Assembly: GCA_022842205.1 (NCBI GenBank)
Contig: JALHQA010000003.1
Location: forward strand, 248,001 to 312,000
DNA length: 64,000 bases
Direction of reading: 5' to 3'
DNA from: Hyphomicrobiales bacterium
GTDB lineage: Bacteria > Pseudomonadota > Alphaproteobacteria > Rhizobiales > Methylopilaceae
Positions 19,065 to 27,110 of this stretch are shown in pieces. A program made the translations under genes and the position numbers. A model generated the notes under the pieces. The model searched no databases, was not told where the DNA came from, and worked only from the letters and a program-made list of their open reading frames with translations. Every line of letters begins with the position of its first letter. The stretch's first letter is position 1.

Positions 19065-20185
19065 TCAAGGACACCCGAAAGGATGAACTGGGCGAGAATA
19101 CCACCTGAGATAATAATAATGTCCAGTGCGAGCCCGCCATTCGCCAAGGGGCGAATGACCTGGGCGGCGATCGCGAGCACCGTTCCGAGACAGAACACGG
19201 GGAGTGAATGCCGGCCCAGCACAATGAGGGGCTGCATCAGGCTATTGCCGCGCAGCCAGCGCTCCACCGGCAAATAGGCCGCGACATAGGTCAGCGCGAG
19301 CACATGCACCAGCCGCGGCAGAAACAGATTGGTCTTGTCGAAATCCCAGATAAAGCGGGGCAACCATTGCGGATTCCATCCCGGCCAGAAGCCGCTGACG
19401 ATCCAGACCGCGCTCACGGCGAGATAGGTGGAGGACACCCAGAACAGAACGGGTGAATAGGCCGGCATCCGCCCGTTCAGGATCAGCGCGCCGATCGCGA
19501 TGCCGATGACGAACAGGAACTGCCAGCAGAGCGGATTGAAAAACCACCACCCTCCGACGGGGAATGTCGGCAGGTTCAGGTAGAAAATCTGCGCCGCGAG
19601 GTAGAGCGCGGCCGATGCGCCGAGCGCCAGCGCGAGGCTGCGGCTCGCGAACATCATGAAGGCCGGCGTCATCAGCAGCAGCACGATGTAGAGCGGAAGG
19701 ACGTTCATATAGGCCGGCTGCAGGCCGAGGCCCGCGAGCCCGATCAGCCCCGGGACCGTATCGTTGATCAAGACGTCGAGATGGATCGCCTCGAAAAACC
19801 GGAAATCGCCGCTCGTCGCGACAGCCTGCGCAATGATCGCCGCGCAGCACACAATGAGCACGATGTGCGCCATGTAAATCTGTACGGTGCGCTGTGCGAT
19901 GCGCACCGTGGCCGAGGCCCCCTCGCCCGCCATGAAGCGCGGCAGATAGGCCAGCGCCGATGCAACGCCGGCCAGCATGACAAAGAGCTCGGTGGCGTCG
20001 GAGAATCCGAAATTCCGATGCGTGAGGCGCTCGAACACATTTCCCGGTATGTGATTTATGAAAATCGTGAGCAGAGCCACGCCGCGCCAGAAATCGACGC
20101 TCAATATGCGATCGGCGGGAACTCGAGTATCCTGGGAACTCGGAGATGAATGCATCGGGGCCGGAGAATAACGCGGGGCTGCCAT
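19001..20185 (-). CDS. opgC: OpgC-family periplasmic glucan modification protein
   Basis: The 394-residue membrane protein has about ten predicted helices and the family N-terminal signature DRILSVDFWRGVALL followed by FINHIPGN (residues 25-48). OpgC proteins attach succinyl or other acyl groups to osmoregulated periplasmic glucans (cyclic glucans in rhizobia). It precedes and overlaps an SGNH-like gene, an arrangement seen with acyltransferase systems. Start at 20185; an ATG at 20155 is another option. Confidence 0.85.
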   Translation of the reverse strand: MAAPRYSPAPMHSSPSSQDTRVPADRILSVDFWRGVALLTIFINHIPGNVFERLTHRNFGFSDATELFVMLAGVASALAYLPRFMAGEGASATVRIAQRTVQIYMAHIVLIVCCAAIIAQAVATSGDFRFFEAIHLDVLINDTVPGLIGLAGLGLQPAYMNVLPLYIVLLLMTPAFMMFASRSLALALGASAALYLAAQIFYLNLPTFPVGGWWFFNPLCWQFLFVIGIAIGALILNGRMPAYSPVLFWVSSTYLAVSAVWIVSGFWPGWNPQWLPRFIWDFDKTNLFLPRLVHVLALTYVAAYLPVERWLRGNSLMQPLIVLGRHSLPVFCLGTVLAIAAQVIRPLANGGLALDIIIISGGILAQFILSGVLEWYRKGQAASAALRRAPASRL

Positions 20186-20237
20186 GGCAAGCTGTTGGAT
20201 TGCCGCTATAAGTCACGCCTTCAAATAAGGGAATGTC

Positions 20238-20570
20238 ATGGCCGCGCGGTTCTCTTTTTTAATTTTTTCCGTCCTGTTTTTGAATGCAGTTCCCGTCCAA
20301 GCCCAGACTTTCGGATCCGTGCTTTGCAAAGCGAGCCTTCGCAAACTCGATGGCGATCTTGGCAGCTCGCTGCGCCGGGTCGAGGATACCGCGCAGGCAG
20401 ATATCGAGACCAGATGCGAGGCGCTGAACGTACGCAAGTTTGTGCTTGAAGAAGCGGTGCGGGTCTACGGGCGATGCACGGACGGCCGCGCGCGCGAGGA
20501 AAAGCTGGCGCAGATAGACGATTCAGCCGCCGAAACCCGCATCGAAATGGAACGGGTCTGCGGCGGCTGA
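20238..20570 (+). CDS. Small exported protein, four cysteines
   Basis: A 110-residue protein with a signal peptide (FSFLIFSVLFLNAVPVQAQ) and a helical mature domain with four cysteines (about positions 30, 60, 80 and 108) that could form two disulfides. The composition is mixed-charge. AAGGGA lies 6 bp before the ATG. Divergent from opgC with 52 bp between starts. Function unknown. Confidence 0.65.
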   Translation: MAARFSFLIFSVLFLNAVPVQAQTFGSVLCKASLRKLDGDLGSSLRRVEDTAQADIETRCEALNVRKFVLEEAVRVYGRCTDGRAREEKLAQIDDSAAETRIEMERVCGG

Positions 20571-20585
20571 TGTATTGACGTCGGG

Positions 20586-20987
20586 TCAGCCCCTGCCGCG
20601 CGAGGCGTCGATGCTCCATACGCCCGGCCCTGCCGCGACAAAATAGAGGAACACGAAGCAGTAGAGCACGGCGAGTTCGCCGCCGTTCATGATCGGATAG
20701 AAGCTCTGCGGGCTGTGGACCATCCAGTACGCCACCGCCGCGAAGCCGCAGAGCAGAAACGCCACCGGCCGCGTGAAGAGCCCGATGATGAACAGGATGC
20801 CGCCCACGAACTCGATAATGCCGGCGACGCCCGCGAGCGATGCCAGGTCGGCGGTTCCCTTGGTGGGATCGGGGAAGTTGAAAAGCTTCTGCGTCCCGTG
20901 CTGCAGGAACAGAAGTCCGGTCATGATGCGCAGAATGCTGCGGAACTCACTCTGATAGGTGTTCCAGCGGTCGAATACGGTGAGCAT
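20586..20987 (-). CDS. DoxX-family membrane protein
   Basis: The 133-residue protein has four predicted helices and the DoxX-like LLFLQHGTQKLF segment in the first helix and GIIEFVGGILFIIGLFTRP. DoxX proteins are small quinone- or redox-linked membrane proteins whose substrate is usually unknown. The ATG at 20987 is preceded by GGGAGGG; an in-frame TTG at 21011 is less likely. The gap 20988-21122 holds a CGGTG-A-CACCG palindrome but no recognised promoter. Confidence 0.85.
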   Translation of the reverse strand: MLTVFDRWNTYQSEFRSILRIMTGLLFLQHGTQKLFNFPDPTKGTADLASLAGVAGIIEFVGGILFIIGLFTRPVAFLLCGFAAVAYWMVHSPQSFYPIMNGGELAVLYCFVFLYFVAAGPGVWSIDASRGRG

Positions 20988-21122
20988 TGTCGTTAGCCCT
21001 CCCAGGCTCAAAGCAGGGAGAGGATGCGTGAAAGCGCGAGTGTTCGCCAGTACCCCCCGGCAACACTAGTTCGTGTACCGGTGTCACCGAAGTAACCGAG
21101 TAATAACAGATATTTCGAGGAG

Positions 21123-21290
21123 TTAATGCGTACGCCGGTCGCCCTGATGGGTGAGATTGATCGTGGTGTTTGCCGCCTGCCCGCGCTTGTCGGGGCTTTC
21201 GCGGTCGTGCTGCTTGGCAGCTTCCGCCTCACGCTGGGGCTTGTCCGTTTTTTTATTTTCGTTGGCAGGGGGATGCGCAGGTTTCATCAT
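21123..21290 (-). CDS. Small charged protein of unknown function
   Basis: A 55-residue, strongly hydrophilic protein (many Lys, Arg, Glu, Gln, Asn) ending in AANTTINLTHQGDRR. From memory, small Rhizobiales proteins with a similar GNRANTxxNxTHQG ending exist, but I cannot name the family. Two successive ATGs at 21290 and 21287 with GTGGAG upstream. An EcfG-like promoter lies directly upstream, which suggests expression in the general stress response. Confidence 0.6.
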   Translation of the reverse strand: MMKPAHPPANENKKTDKPQREAEAAKQHDRESPDKRGQAANTTINLTHQGDRRTH

Positions 21291-21312
21291 GACGCGTACT
21301 CCACTTCGAGAT

Positions 21313-21337
21313 AACCCGGCGCGGCTTTTCGGGTTCC
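21313..21337 (-). promoter_or_regulatory. EcfG (general stress sigma factor)-like promoter
   Basis: On the minus strand the sequence reads GGAAC-N16-GGTT, one base from the alphaproteobacterial EcfG consensus GGAAC-N16/17-CGTT, with the -10-like end 23 bp upstream of the ATG of the 55-residue gene. Inferred from consensus match only. Confidence 0.45.
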
Positions 21338-21348
21338 CCGAAACGGGC

Positions 21349-21385
21349 ACGGGGCGAAGGCACGCGATACTCGCCTTCGCCCCGT
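21349..21385 (-). terminator. Hairpin downstream of the RlpA-like gene
   Basis: A perfect 13-bp stem (ACGGGGCGAAGGC / GCCTTCGCCCCGT) with an 11-nt loop, 20 bp beyond the stop on the minus strand. There is no clear T-run; the following minus-strand sequence contains the EcfG-like promoter. Confidence 0.6.
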
Positions 21386-21404
21386 CCGTTCAGGTCTGCC
21401 CGCC

Positions 21405-21764
21405 TCAGTTCGAGGCGAGTTCGACCTTCACCTTGGCCGTGCCGCTCGAAATCATGCCGAGATGGCGGGCGGCGCCGCGCGAAACGTCGATGACGCGTCC
21501 GCGGCTAAAGGGGCCGCGATCGTTGACGCGGACATGGACCGACTTGCCGTTGCGGAGATTGGTGACCTTGAGACGCGTGCCGAACGGCAGCGTGCGGTGG
21601 GCGGCGCTCAAACCGTCCGGATTGTAGCGCTCGCCGGAGGCGGTGCGTGTGCCCATCTTGTACCAGGAAGCCGTGCCGGAGAACGACTTGGCTTCGGCTG
21701 CCGACATGGACGCGGCCATGACCAGCACCGCGGCGCCCGCCGCGGCGAATTTTGCGATGTTCAT
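21405..21764 (-). CDS. RlpA-like double-psi beta-barrel protein
   Basis: The 119-residue protein has a signal peptide (ending SAAEAKS) and an RlpA-type double-psi beta-barrel. Motifs: GTASWY at the barrel start, TASGERYNPDGLSAAHRTLPFG, and VNDRGPFSRGRVIDVSRGAA. RlpA proteins cleave peptidoglycan strands lacking stem peptides, usually at the septum. No lipobox cysteine and no SPOR domain are present, so this is a short soluble periplasmic form. Confidence 0.9.
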   Translation of the reverse strand: MNIAKFAAAGAAVLVMAASMSAAEAKSFSGTASWYKMGTRTASGERYNPDGLSAAHRTLPFGTRLKVTNLRNGKSVHVRVNDRGPFSRGRVIDVSRGAARHLGMISSGTAKVKVELASN

Positions 21765-21918
21765 TGATAATCCCCTCGGTACTTCTCAGCTTTGTCAATA
21801 GTCAGGGGACATGCCGGGTCGGGAGGGCAGAAATGGGGCTGCTTTCCGGCAAGCTCCGGAAGTATCGTAAACTGCGGCGATCTGGCCACACCACCTAACT
21901 GGCAGACGGGAAGCTTTA

Positions 21919-22272
21919 ATGAGCGATCGGCTCCTGAACTTCGACCTTAGTTCCATTTCGCCGGACGACGGTGCGCCGGCCGAAGACCGCATCGTCTCCG
22001 GTTCGCCAACGACCCGGACGTGGAACGTCGAGGAAGCACCGGACGGGAAGCTGTTCGCTGGTGTCTGGGAGGCCACGCCCGGCAAATGGCGCGTCGTCTA
22101 CGACGAATGGGAATTCTTCCGGATCGAAAGCGGCGTGTCGGTCGTCACCGAGGACGGCGGCGAACCGGTGACGCTCAAGGCGGGCGATTCACTTGTGCTG
22201 CGTCCCGGCTTCACGGGAACCTGGGAAGTCATCGAGACGACCCGCAAGGCCTATGTGATCCGGTTGCCATAG
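21919..22272 (+). CDS. Cupin-domain protein (DUF861-type)
   Basis: A 117-residue protein with one cupin domain of the Cupin_3/DUF861 type: a W-x-V-x-YDEWEFFRIESG segment (about 57-75) and a KAGDSLVLRPGFTGTWEV segment (about 89-106). It lacks the classic His-rich metal set of dioxygenases. DUF861 proteins include ureidoglycolate and (S)-ureidoglycine enzymes and many of unknown role. GGGAAG lies before the ATG. It precedes a GT21 gene on the same strand, 70 bp away, but that gap contains a PHO-box-like site. Confidence 0.85.
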   Translation: MSDRLLNFDLSSISPDDGAPAEDRIVSGSPTTRTWNVEEAPDGKLFAGVWEATPGKWRVVYDEWEFFRIESGVSVVTEDGGEPVTLKAGDSLVLRPGFTGTWEVIETTRKAYVIRLP

Positions 22273-22301
22273 CCGCCTTCAAGCCACGGCAGGCGCGCAT
22301 C

Positions 22302-22319
22302 CTGTCATCAATCCATCAT
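22302..22319 (+). promoter_or_regulatory. PHO-box-like PhoB site upstream of GT21 gene
   Basis: CTGTCATCAATCCATCAT matches 15 of 18 positions of the PhoB direct-repeat consensus CTGTCATAAATCTGTCAT, ending 23 bp before the GT21 ATG. Glycolipid glycosyltransferases of this family are induced under phosphate starvation in some rhizobia, which makes the location sensible. Inferred, not proven. Confidence 0.5.
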
Positions 22320-22342
22320 CGAGTTCGAAGCATGACTTCGGG

Positions 22343-23497
22343 ATGGTCGATGCCAGTCTCGCGCTGCTAGCGCTCTCCGGTCTTGCCGCCACGATCAATC
22401 TCGCGAGCATAGCCGTCGCCGCGATGCGGCTGCGCCGTCCGACGGCGGCGACGCCCTCTTCCGCTTCGGAGCCGGTCAGCATCGTCATTCCGTGCCGCGG
22501 CGTGGATCCGTTCTCAAACGAGACACTCGCCGCCGCGTTCCGGCTCGCCTATCCCGATTACGAACTGATCTTCGGCGTGGCCGACGCGGACGATCCGGTC
22601 ATTCCCCTGATCGAGACGCACATGGCGGCTTATCCCGCCATCCCCGCGCGCATCGTCAAAGGCGACCGCAAGATCAGCGACAACCCGAAGCTCAACAATT
22701 GCGTCGGCGGCTGGCACGCGGCACGGCATCCCTGGGTCGTGCTGGCGGACAGCAATGTCCTTATGCCGCCGGATTATCTGCAGCGTCTGCTGTCGTGCTG
22801 GCGTCCGGACTCGGGGCTTGTCTGTTCACCGCCTGCCGGAAGCCGGCCGGACAATTTCGGTGCCCATATCGAATGCGCGTTCCTCAACACGCTGCAGGGG
22901 CGATGGCAATACGCCGCCGAGGCGGCCGGCCTCGGTTTCGCGCAAGGCAAGACCATGCTGTGGAGGAAGTCCATACTGGATCGCGCCGGCGGTATCGAAG
23001 CCCTCGCCGCGGAGATCGCGGAAGATGCCGCGGCGACCAAGCTGGTGCGCGCCACGGGCCTCAATGTCCATCTCACCGATGCACCGTTCGAACAGCCGCT
23101 CGGCAAGCGCAGTCTCGCGATGGTCTGGTCGCGGCAGATACGCTGGGCGCGGCTCAGACGCGTGACGTTTCCGCTGTTCTTCGCGCCGGAGCTTCTGATC
23201 AGCGTGCTCGTTCCCGCCGCGGGCATTTTCGCCGGCCTTCTCGGCTTGGGCGCGAGCTCGCTCCTCGCCACGGGTGCGACGCTCCTCGTGGTGGCGGCAA
23301 CCTATGCAGCCGAACTTGCGCTCGCCGCCGCGAAGGGCTGGGAGGCGTCCATACGCCTCGTCGCCGCCATGCTTGCGCGCGACCTGCTCCTTCCCGCCGT
23401 GTGGGTGGCCGCATGGACCGGCGCGCGGATCGTCTGGCACGGCCAGGCCATCGATGTGCGCCGCCGCTCGGACACGGCGGAAGCGGCCATCTCCTGA
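22343..23497 (+). CDS. GT21-family glycosyltransferase (ceramide/diacylglycerol-type)
   Basis: The 384-residue protein has an N-terminal membrane anchor (5-27), a GT2/GT21 catalytic domain and C-terminal hydrophobic helices (275-345, 360-370). The GT21 motif set is visible: D1 in GVADADD (81-84), D2 in LADSNV (136), D3 in AEDAA (228) and RQIRWAR (264-270), the (Q/R)xxRW signature. Family members transfer sugar to ceramide or diacylglycerol at the inner membrane; in alphaproteobacteria products include glycosyl- and glucuronosyl-diacylglycerols and HpnI-linked hopanoid lipids. The acceptor here is not settled. The ATG has only a weak ribosome site. Confidence 0.85.
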   Translation: MVDASLALLALSGLAATINLASIAVAAMRLRRPTAATPSSASEPVSIVIPCRGVDPFSNETLAAAFRLAYPDYELIFGVADADDPVIPLIETHMAAYPAIPARIVKGDRKISDNPKLNNCVGGWHAARHPWVVLADSNVLMPPDYLQRLLSCWRPDSGLVCSPPAGSRPDNFGAHIECAFLNTLQGRWQYAAEAAGLGFAQGKTMLWRKSILDRAGGIEALAAEIAEDAAATKLVRATGLNVHLTDAPFEQPLGKRSLAMVWSRQIRWARLRRVTFPLFFAPELLISVLVPAAGIFAGLLGLGASSLLATGATLLVVAATYAAELALAAAKGWEASIRLVAAMLARDLLLPAVWVAAWTGARIVWHGQAIDVRRRSDTAEAAIS

Positions 23498-23501
23498 TCA
23501 C

Positions 23502-24740
23502 TTACTCCGCCGCCATGCCGCCGCGCGATTCGACCGTGGCAAAGCCTTCCTTGCCCGTCTCGTCGTCCTCGAACGGTGTCGTGATCTCGACGAACGTGTC
23601 GGGATAGAAGCCGTTGAAGCGCGTGCGCAGCGACAGCGAATACGCGCCGATATGACCGATCTCGATCCAGTCGCCGGTATCGACATTTTCCGGCAGCCAG
23701 AACGGCCGCGACAGAATATCGACGCTGTCGCAGGTCGCGCCCATGACTCGGAACGGCACCAGCTTTTCGGACTTGCCGCGCTTTGCGCGCCGCGCCGGAT
23801 CGGGGATCAGCCGCGCCGGCAGCGTGATCTTGCCGGTCCATGCATCGGACAGCGACGACCAGATGCCGTCATTGATGTACACACGCTGCCCCTTCTTGAG
23901 CAGCACGCGCACGATGACCGACAGCGAGCGTGCGACGATGACGCGGCCGGGCTCGGCGATGAGCGGCAGATCGTCGAGCCCCCATTCCTCGATTTCGTCG
24001 TGGATCTTGCCGAGCAGATCGCCGACCGGCGGCATCGGCTTCGGCGCCTTCCGCTTGGGATCGTGGCCATAGCGCGCCGGAAAACCGCCGCCGATATCGA
24101 GCGCGGCGATTTCGGCGTCCGCGCGTGAGCGCACCCAGGCGGCTGTGGCGAGCGCCCGCTCGTATGTATCGAGGTCCTCGACCTGGCTGCCGACATGAAA
24201 TGTCAGGCCCGGCCTGAAACCGATGCGGCCGATGCGCTCCACCAGTTCGACCGCGTGTGACGGCGCCGCACCGAATTTCTTCGACAGCTCGTAAGCGGCA
24301 TGACCCTTGGTGGCGAGGCGCACGAACAGCGTGATGTCCGACGGATCGAGATCGAGCGCGCGCACGATGCGCAGGATTTTCGCGACCTCGTCTTCATGGT
24401 CGAGCGCGAGGCTTCTGATGCCATAGGTCTCAAGCGCGAGGCGGATGTCGGCCTGCGCTTTCACCGGATGCATGTAGAACTGGGAAGCGGCTGGTGCCGC
24501 CTCCCGCGCAGCGGCGAATTCGGCGGGACTCGCGACATCGAACGCCCGAACGCCGGCGTCGGCGAGCGTTTTCAGAATGACCGGTTCGTCGTTCGTCTTG
24601 ACCGCGTAGGCCGTGGTTCCGCGGAAGGCCGACATGAACTCGCGTGCATCCGCCCGCAGAACGGAAGGCCGGAACCCGTAGACCGGCCGGTCGGGTCTCA
24701 GCGCGAGTGCTGCATCCCGCCCGTTGTCGAAAACCCGCAT
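23502..24740 (-). CDS. Fold-III PLP decarboxylase (ornithine/lysine decarboxylase-like)
   Basis: The 412-residue enzyme has the alanine racemase-type fold III layout: PLP lysine K48 in AYAVKTN, FHVGSQ, LDIGGGFPARYG, AEPGRVIVA and the substrate-side CDSVD near residue 325. The set fits eukaryote-like ornithine decarboxylases and the lysine/ornithine decarboxylases of alphaproteobacteria. It would make putrescine or cadaverine. The ATG at 24740 has GGGAG 5 bp upstream; an ATG at 24791 would add 17 residues. Confidence 0.88.
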   Translation of the reverse strand: MRVFDNGRDAALALRPDRPVYGFRPSVLRADAREFMSAFRGTTAYAVKTNDEPVILKTLADAGVRAFDVASPAEFAAAREAAPAASQFYMHPVKAQADIRLALETYGIRSLALDHEDEVAKILRIVRALDLDPSDITLFVRLATKGHAAYELSKKFGAAPSHAVELVERIGRIGFRPGLTFHVGSQVEDLDTYERALATAAWVRSRADAEIAALDIGGGFPARYGHDPKRKAPKPMPPVGDLLGKIHDEIEEWGLDDLPLIAEPGRVIVARSLSVIVRVLLKKGQRVYINDGIWSSLSDAWTGKITLPARLIPDPARRAKRGKSEKLVPFRVMGATCDSVDILSRPFWLPENVDTGDWIEIGHIGAYSLSLRTRFNGFYPDTFVEITTPFEDDETGKEGFATVESRGGMAAE

Positions 24741-24873
24741 ATCCGCTCCCGAAACTGTGGCCCGGCGGTCATCCCCGGGCATAACGCGCATCGTGCGCCT
24801 GTCCGGCGCTTGACCCGCCCTCTGCCCGACTCCATCGTTTCACTTCAGCATAACGCTCCCGAACGGGGAAACG

Positions 24874-25314
24874 ATGAAACGCTACGCGCTTTTCCTGATG
24901 GCAGCCACGGTTGCCGGGCCGGCCATCGCCGCCGATGCGCCTTACAGCATAGAGTCTCGCGGGCCTATGGCCGTCGACACCCGGCTTCTGCCCTCCTGCG
25001 ACAGCCCGGGCCTGTTCCGGCGAATCGCATCGGGCTTCGCGCACAAGGAGCGCGAGTACTGGGATTCGAATCTGACCCTGACCTCGTTCGAGCAGCCGGT
25101 GGAGATCGGTTACCGGCCCTGGGGCATGGAGTTCATTCCGCGCCGCTTCTGCCAGACGCGGGCGATGGTGTCCGACGGCACGGTGCATGACGTCTATTAT
25201 TCGATCGGCCACAACACCGGCACGCTCGGCATCGTCAACGGTGTTGAATGGTGCGTGACAGGCTACGATCGAAATCTCGCTTACGCGCCCGGCTGCAGGA
25301 TGGCGGCTCCTTGA
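24874..25314 (+). CDS. Exported protein of unknown function upstream of RNase T2
   Basis: A 146-residue protein with a signal peptide (residues 1-20, AGPAIAAD) and four cysteines (about positions 42, 93, 127 and 141). The mature part contains LTLTSFEQPVEIGYRPWG and VHDVYYSIGHNTG. Its stop overlaps the TTG start of the RNase T2 gene (TTGA), so translation of the two is coupled and they are likely to work together in the periplasm. I do not recognise a family with certainty. Confidence 0.75.
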   Translation: MKRYALFLMAATVAGPAIAADAPYSIESRGPMAVDTRLLPSCDSPGLFRRIASGFAHKEREYWDSNLTLTSFEQPVEIGYRPWGMEFIPRRFCQTRAMVSDGTVHDVYYSIGHNTGTLGIVNGVEWCVTGYDRNLAYAPGCRMAAP

Positions 25315-25946
25315 GATTTTTCGCGTTTGTCGCGCTGCTGGCGGCCCTGTGCACGCCCGCTGCGGCGCAGGACCGCTCCGGTGATTTCGATTTCTACGTC
25401 CTGACGCTCTCATGGTCGCCGAGCTATTGCGCGGCGGAAGGATCGCGCTCCGACGACGTCCAATGCTCCGGCGGGCGTCCCTACGAATTCGTGGTGCACG
25501 GGCTTTGGCCGCAATATGAGCGTGGCTATCCTGAATTCTGCAATCAATCCGCGCCGCGCATCCCGCAACGGTTGATCGACGGCATGCTCGACATCATGCC
25601 GAGCCCGCGCCTGGTCATTCACCAGTGGCGCAAGCACGGGCTTTGTGCGGACACTGATCCCGCGCGCTACTTCAAGACCGTTCGCTCGGCCCGGTCGAGG
25701 GTGCGCATTCCGGACGAGTTTTCGAATGTGAGATTCTGGCGCACCGTCTCGCCCGATCAGGTCGAGAGCGCCTTTCTGAAAGCCAATCCTGGCTTGCCTG
25801 CCGATGGCATCGCGGTGACCTGCGACAGGCGGCATTTGCGCGAGGTGCGGGTCTGCGTCACCCCGGAACTCGGGTTCCGCTCATGTCCGGAAATCGATCG
25901 GAAAGATTGCCGCGCGGCCCGCGTCGCGATGCCGCCCAGCCGCTAG
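25311..25946 (+). CDS. RNase T2 family ribonuclease, exported
   Basis: The 211-residue protein has a signal peptide (FFAFVALLAALCTPAAAQ), CAS1 VVHGLWPQ (His 63) and CAS2 VIHQWRKHGLC (His 104 and 109). T2 enzymes cleave RNA through 2',3'-cyclic intermediates in the periplasm. The usual CAS2 is HEWxKHG; here the Glu is Gln, which may lower activity. Seven to eight cysteines fit the disulfide-rich fold. The TTG at 25311 overlaps the upstream stop and gives a full signal peptide; no ATG is available. Confidence 0.85.
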   Translation: MRFFAFVALLAALCTPAAAQDRSGDFDFYVLTLSWSPSYCAAEGSRSDDVQCSGGRPYEFVVHGLWPQYERGYPEFCNQSAPRIPQRLIDGMLDIMPSPRLVIHQWRKHGLCADTDPARYFKTVRSARSRVRIPDEFSNVRFWRTVSPDQVESAFLKANPGLPADGIAVTCDRRHLREVRVCVTPELGFRSCPEIDRKDCRAARVAMPPSR

Positions 25947-25947
25947 G

Positions 25948-26148
25948 TCAGCTCTGGCGCGCGTGGATCTGGAGCGTCGCGAGAATGCGGACAAGCGGCT
26001 CCTGCATCCAGGACGAGAGGTCCTCGACCATTCGTTGGGCGCGCGTGGGCCCGTTGCCATAGGCAATGAGATCCGTCGATGCCTCGGAGGCAATTCGGGG
26101 ATAGCAGATCGCGTAAGCCATCACGACGATGGCCAATGTCCGGTACAT
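25948..26148 (-). CDS. Small hydrophobic-start protein, doubtful
   Basis: A possible 66-residue protein with a hydrophobic start (LAIVVMAYAICYP) and an amphipathic end. The ribosome site is poor. It is convergent with the RNase T2 gene. It may be a real small exported protein or chance; if chance, 25947-26258 is a plain intergenic stretch with a TTAACC half-site near 26220. Confidence 0.35.
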   Translation of the reverse strand: MYRTLAIVVMAYAICYPRIASEASTDLIAYGNGPTRAQRMVEDLSSWMQEPLVRILATLQIHARQS

Positions 26149-26258
26149 GTTGTTAGACCGTTCGTTCGCTCTGCCTCACGAGCAAACCCCGGTTACCGCG
26201 CGGCGGGATTTATAGTTCTTTAACCAACTACGCAAGCGCGGCGGTCCCGAAGGCCATC

Positions 26259-27110
26259 ATGAATTACCGGCATAGTTATCACGCGGGCAACTTCGCCGAT
26301 GTGGTGAAGCACAGCACCCTCTCCCTGATACTGCTGCACCTGCTGAAGAAAGACACCCCATTCCGGTATCTGGATACCCATGCCGGGATCGGCGCCTACG
26401 ACCTCGCGGCAATCGAGCCGAACAAGACCGGCGAGTGGAAGGGCGGGGCCGGCGCGCTTTGGGACCTCAAACTGTCCGCCGAGGTCGAGGCCCTCCTTGC
26501 ACCCTGGCGACAGGCCGTCAAAGCCCTCAACCCGGACGGCGGGCTCCGGTTCTATCCGGGGTCACCTGAAATCGTCCGCGCCCTCGCCCGGCCGCAGGAC
26601 CGGATGACACTTTGTGAGCTTCATCCGGAAGACGCCGACGCCCTGAAGCGCCGCTACCGGCGGGACGACACGGTCTCGGTCGTCGAGATCGACGGCTATA
26701 CCGCGCTCAACGCCTATGTGCCGCCAAAGGAACGGCGGGGGCTCGTGCTGATCGACCCGCCGTTCGAGGAGCCGGACGAATTCGGGCGCATGGCATCGGC
26801 GTTGCAGAAAGCCCATGCCAAATGGCCGACGGGCATGTATGCGCTCTGGTATCCGATCAAGGATGTGCGGGAGACCGATGCCTTTCTTGCCGGCCTTGGA
26901 AAATGCGGGATTCCGTCGATCCTCGCCGCGGAACTCTGGATCCGCCGGCCCAACGATCCGGGTCTTCTGAACGGGTCGGGTCTTGCCGTAGTGAACCCGC
27001 CGTGGACGCTGGAAAAGGATCTGAACGTGCTGCTGCCCGGGCTGGCGCCTGCGCTCGGCAGCGGCAACCATGCCCGCGGGCGCGTGCTTCGTGTGGCGGA
27101 CGAGGCCTAG
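26259..27110 (+). CDS. rlmJ: 23S rRNA (adenine-2030-N6)-methyltransferase RlmJ
   Basis: The 283-residue protein starts with the family-typical MNYRHSYHAGNFADV-VKH block, has the SAM site DTHAGIGAYDL (residues 38-48) and catalytic DPPFE (about 167-171). RlmJ methylates A2030 of 23S rRNA. Length and motifs are full. Its stop shares a CTAG with a small convergent gene at 27107-27280. Confidence 0.93.
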   Translation: MNYRHSYHAGNFADVVKHSTLSLILLHLLKKDTPFRYLDTHAGIGAYDLAAIEPNKTGEWKGGAGALWDLKLSAEVEALLAPWRQAVKALNPDGGLRFYPGSPEIVRALARPQDRMTLCELHPEDADALKRRYRRDDTVSVVEIDGYTALNAYVPPKERRGLVLIDPPFEEPDEFGRMASALQKAHAKWPTGMYALWYPIKDVRETDAFLAGLGKCGIPSILAAELWIRRPNDPGLLNGSGLAVVNPPWTLEKDLNVLLPGLAPALGSGNHARGRVLRVADEA

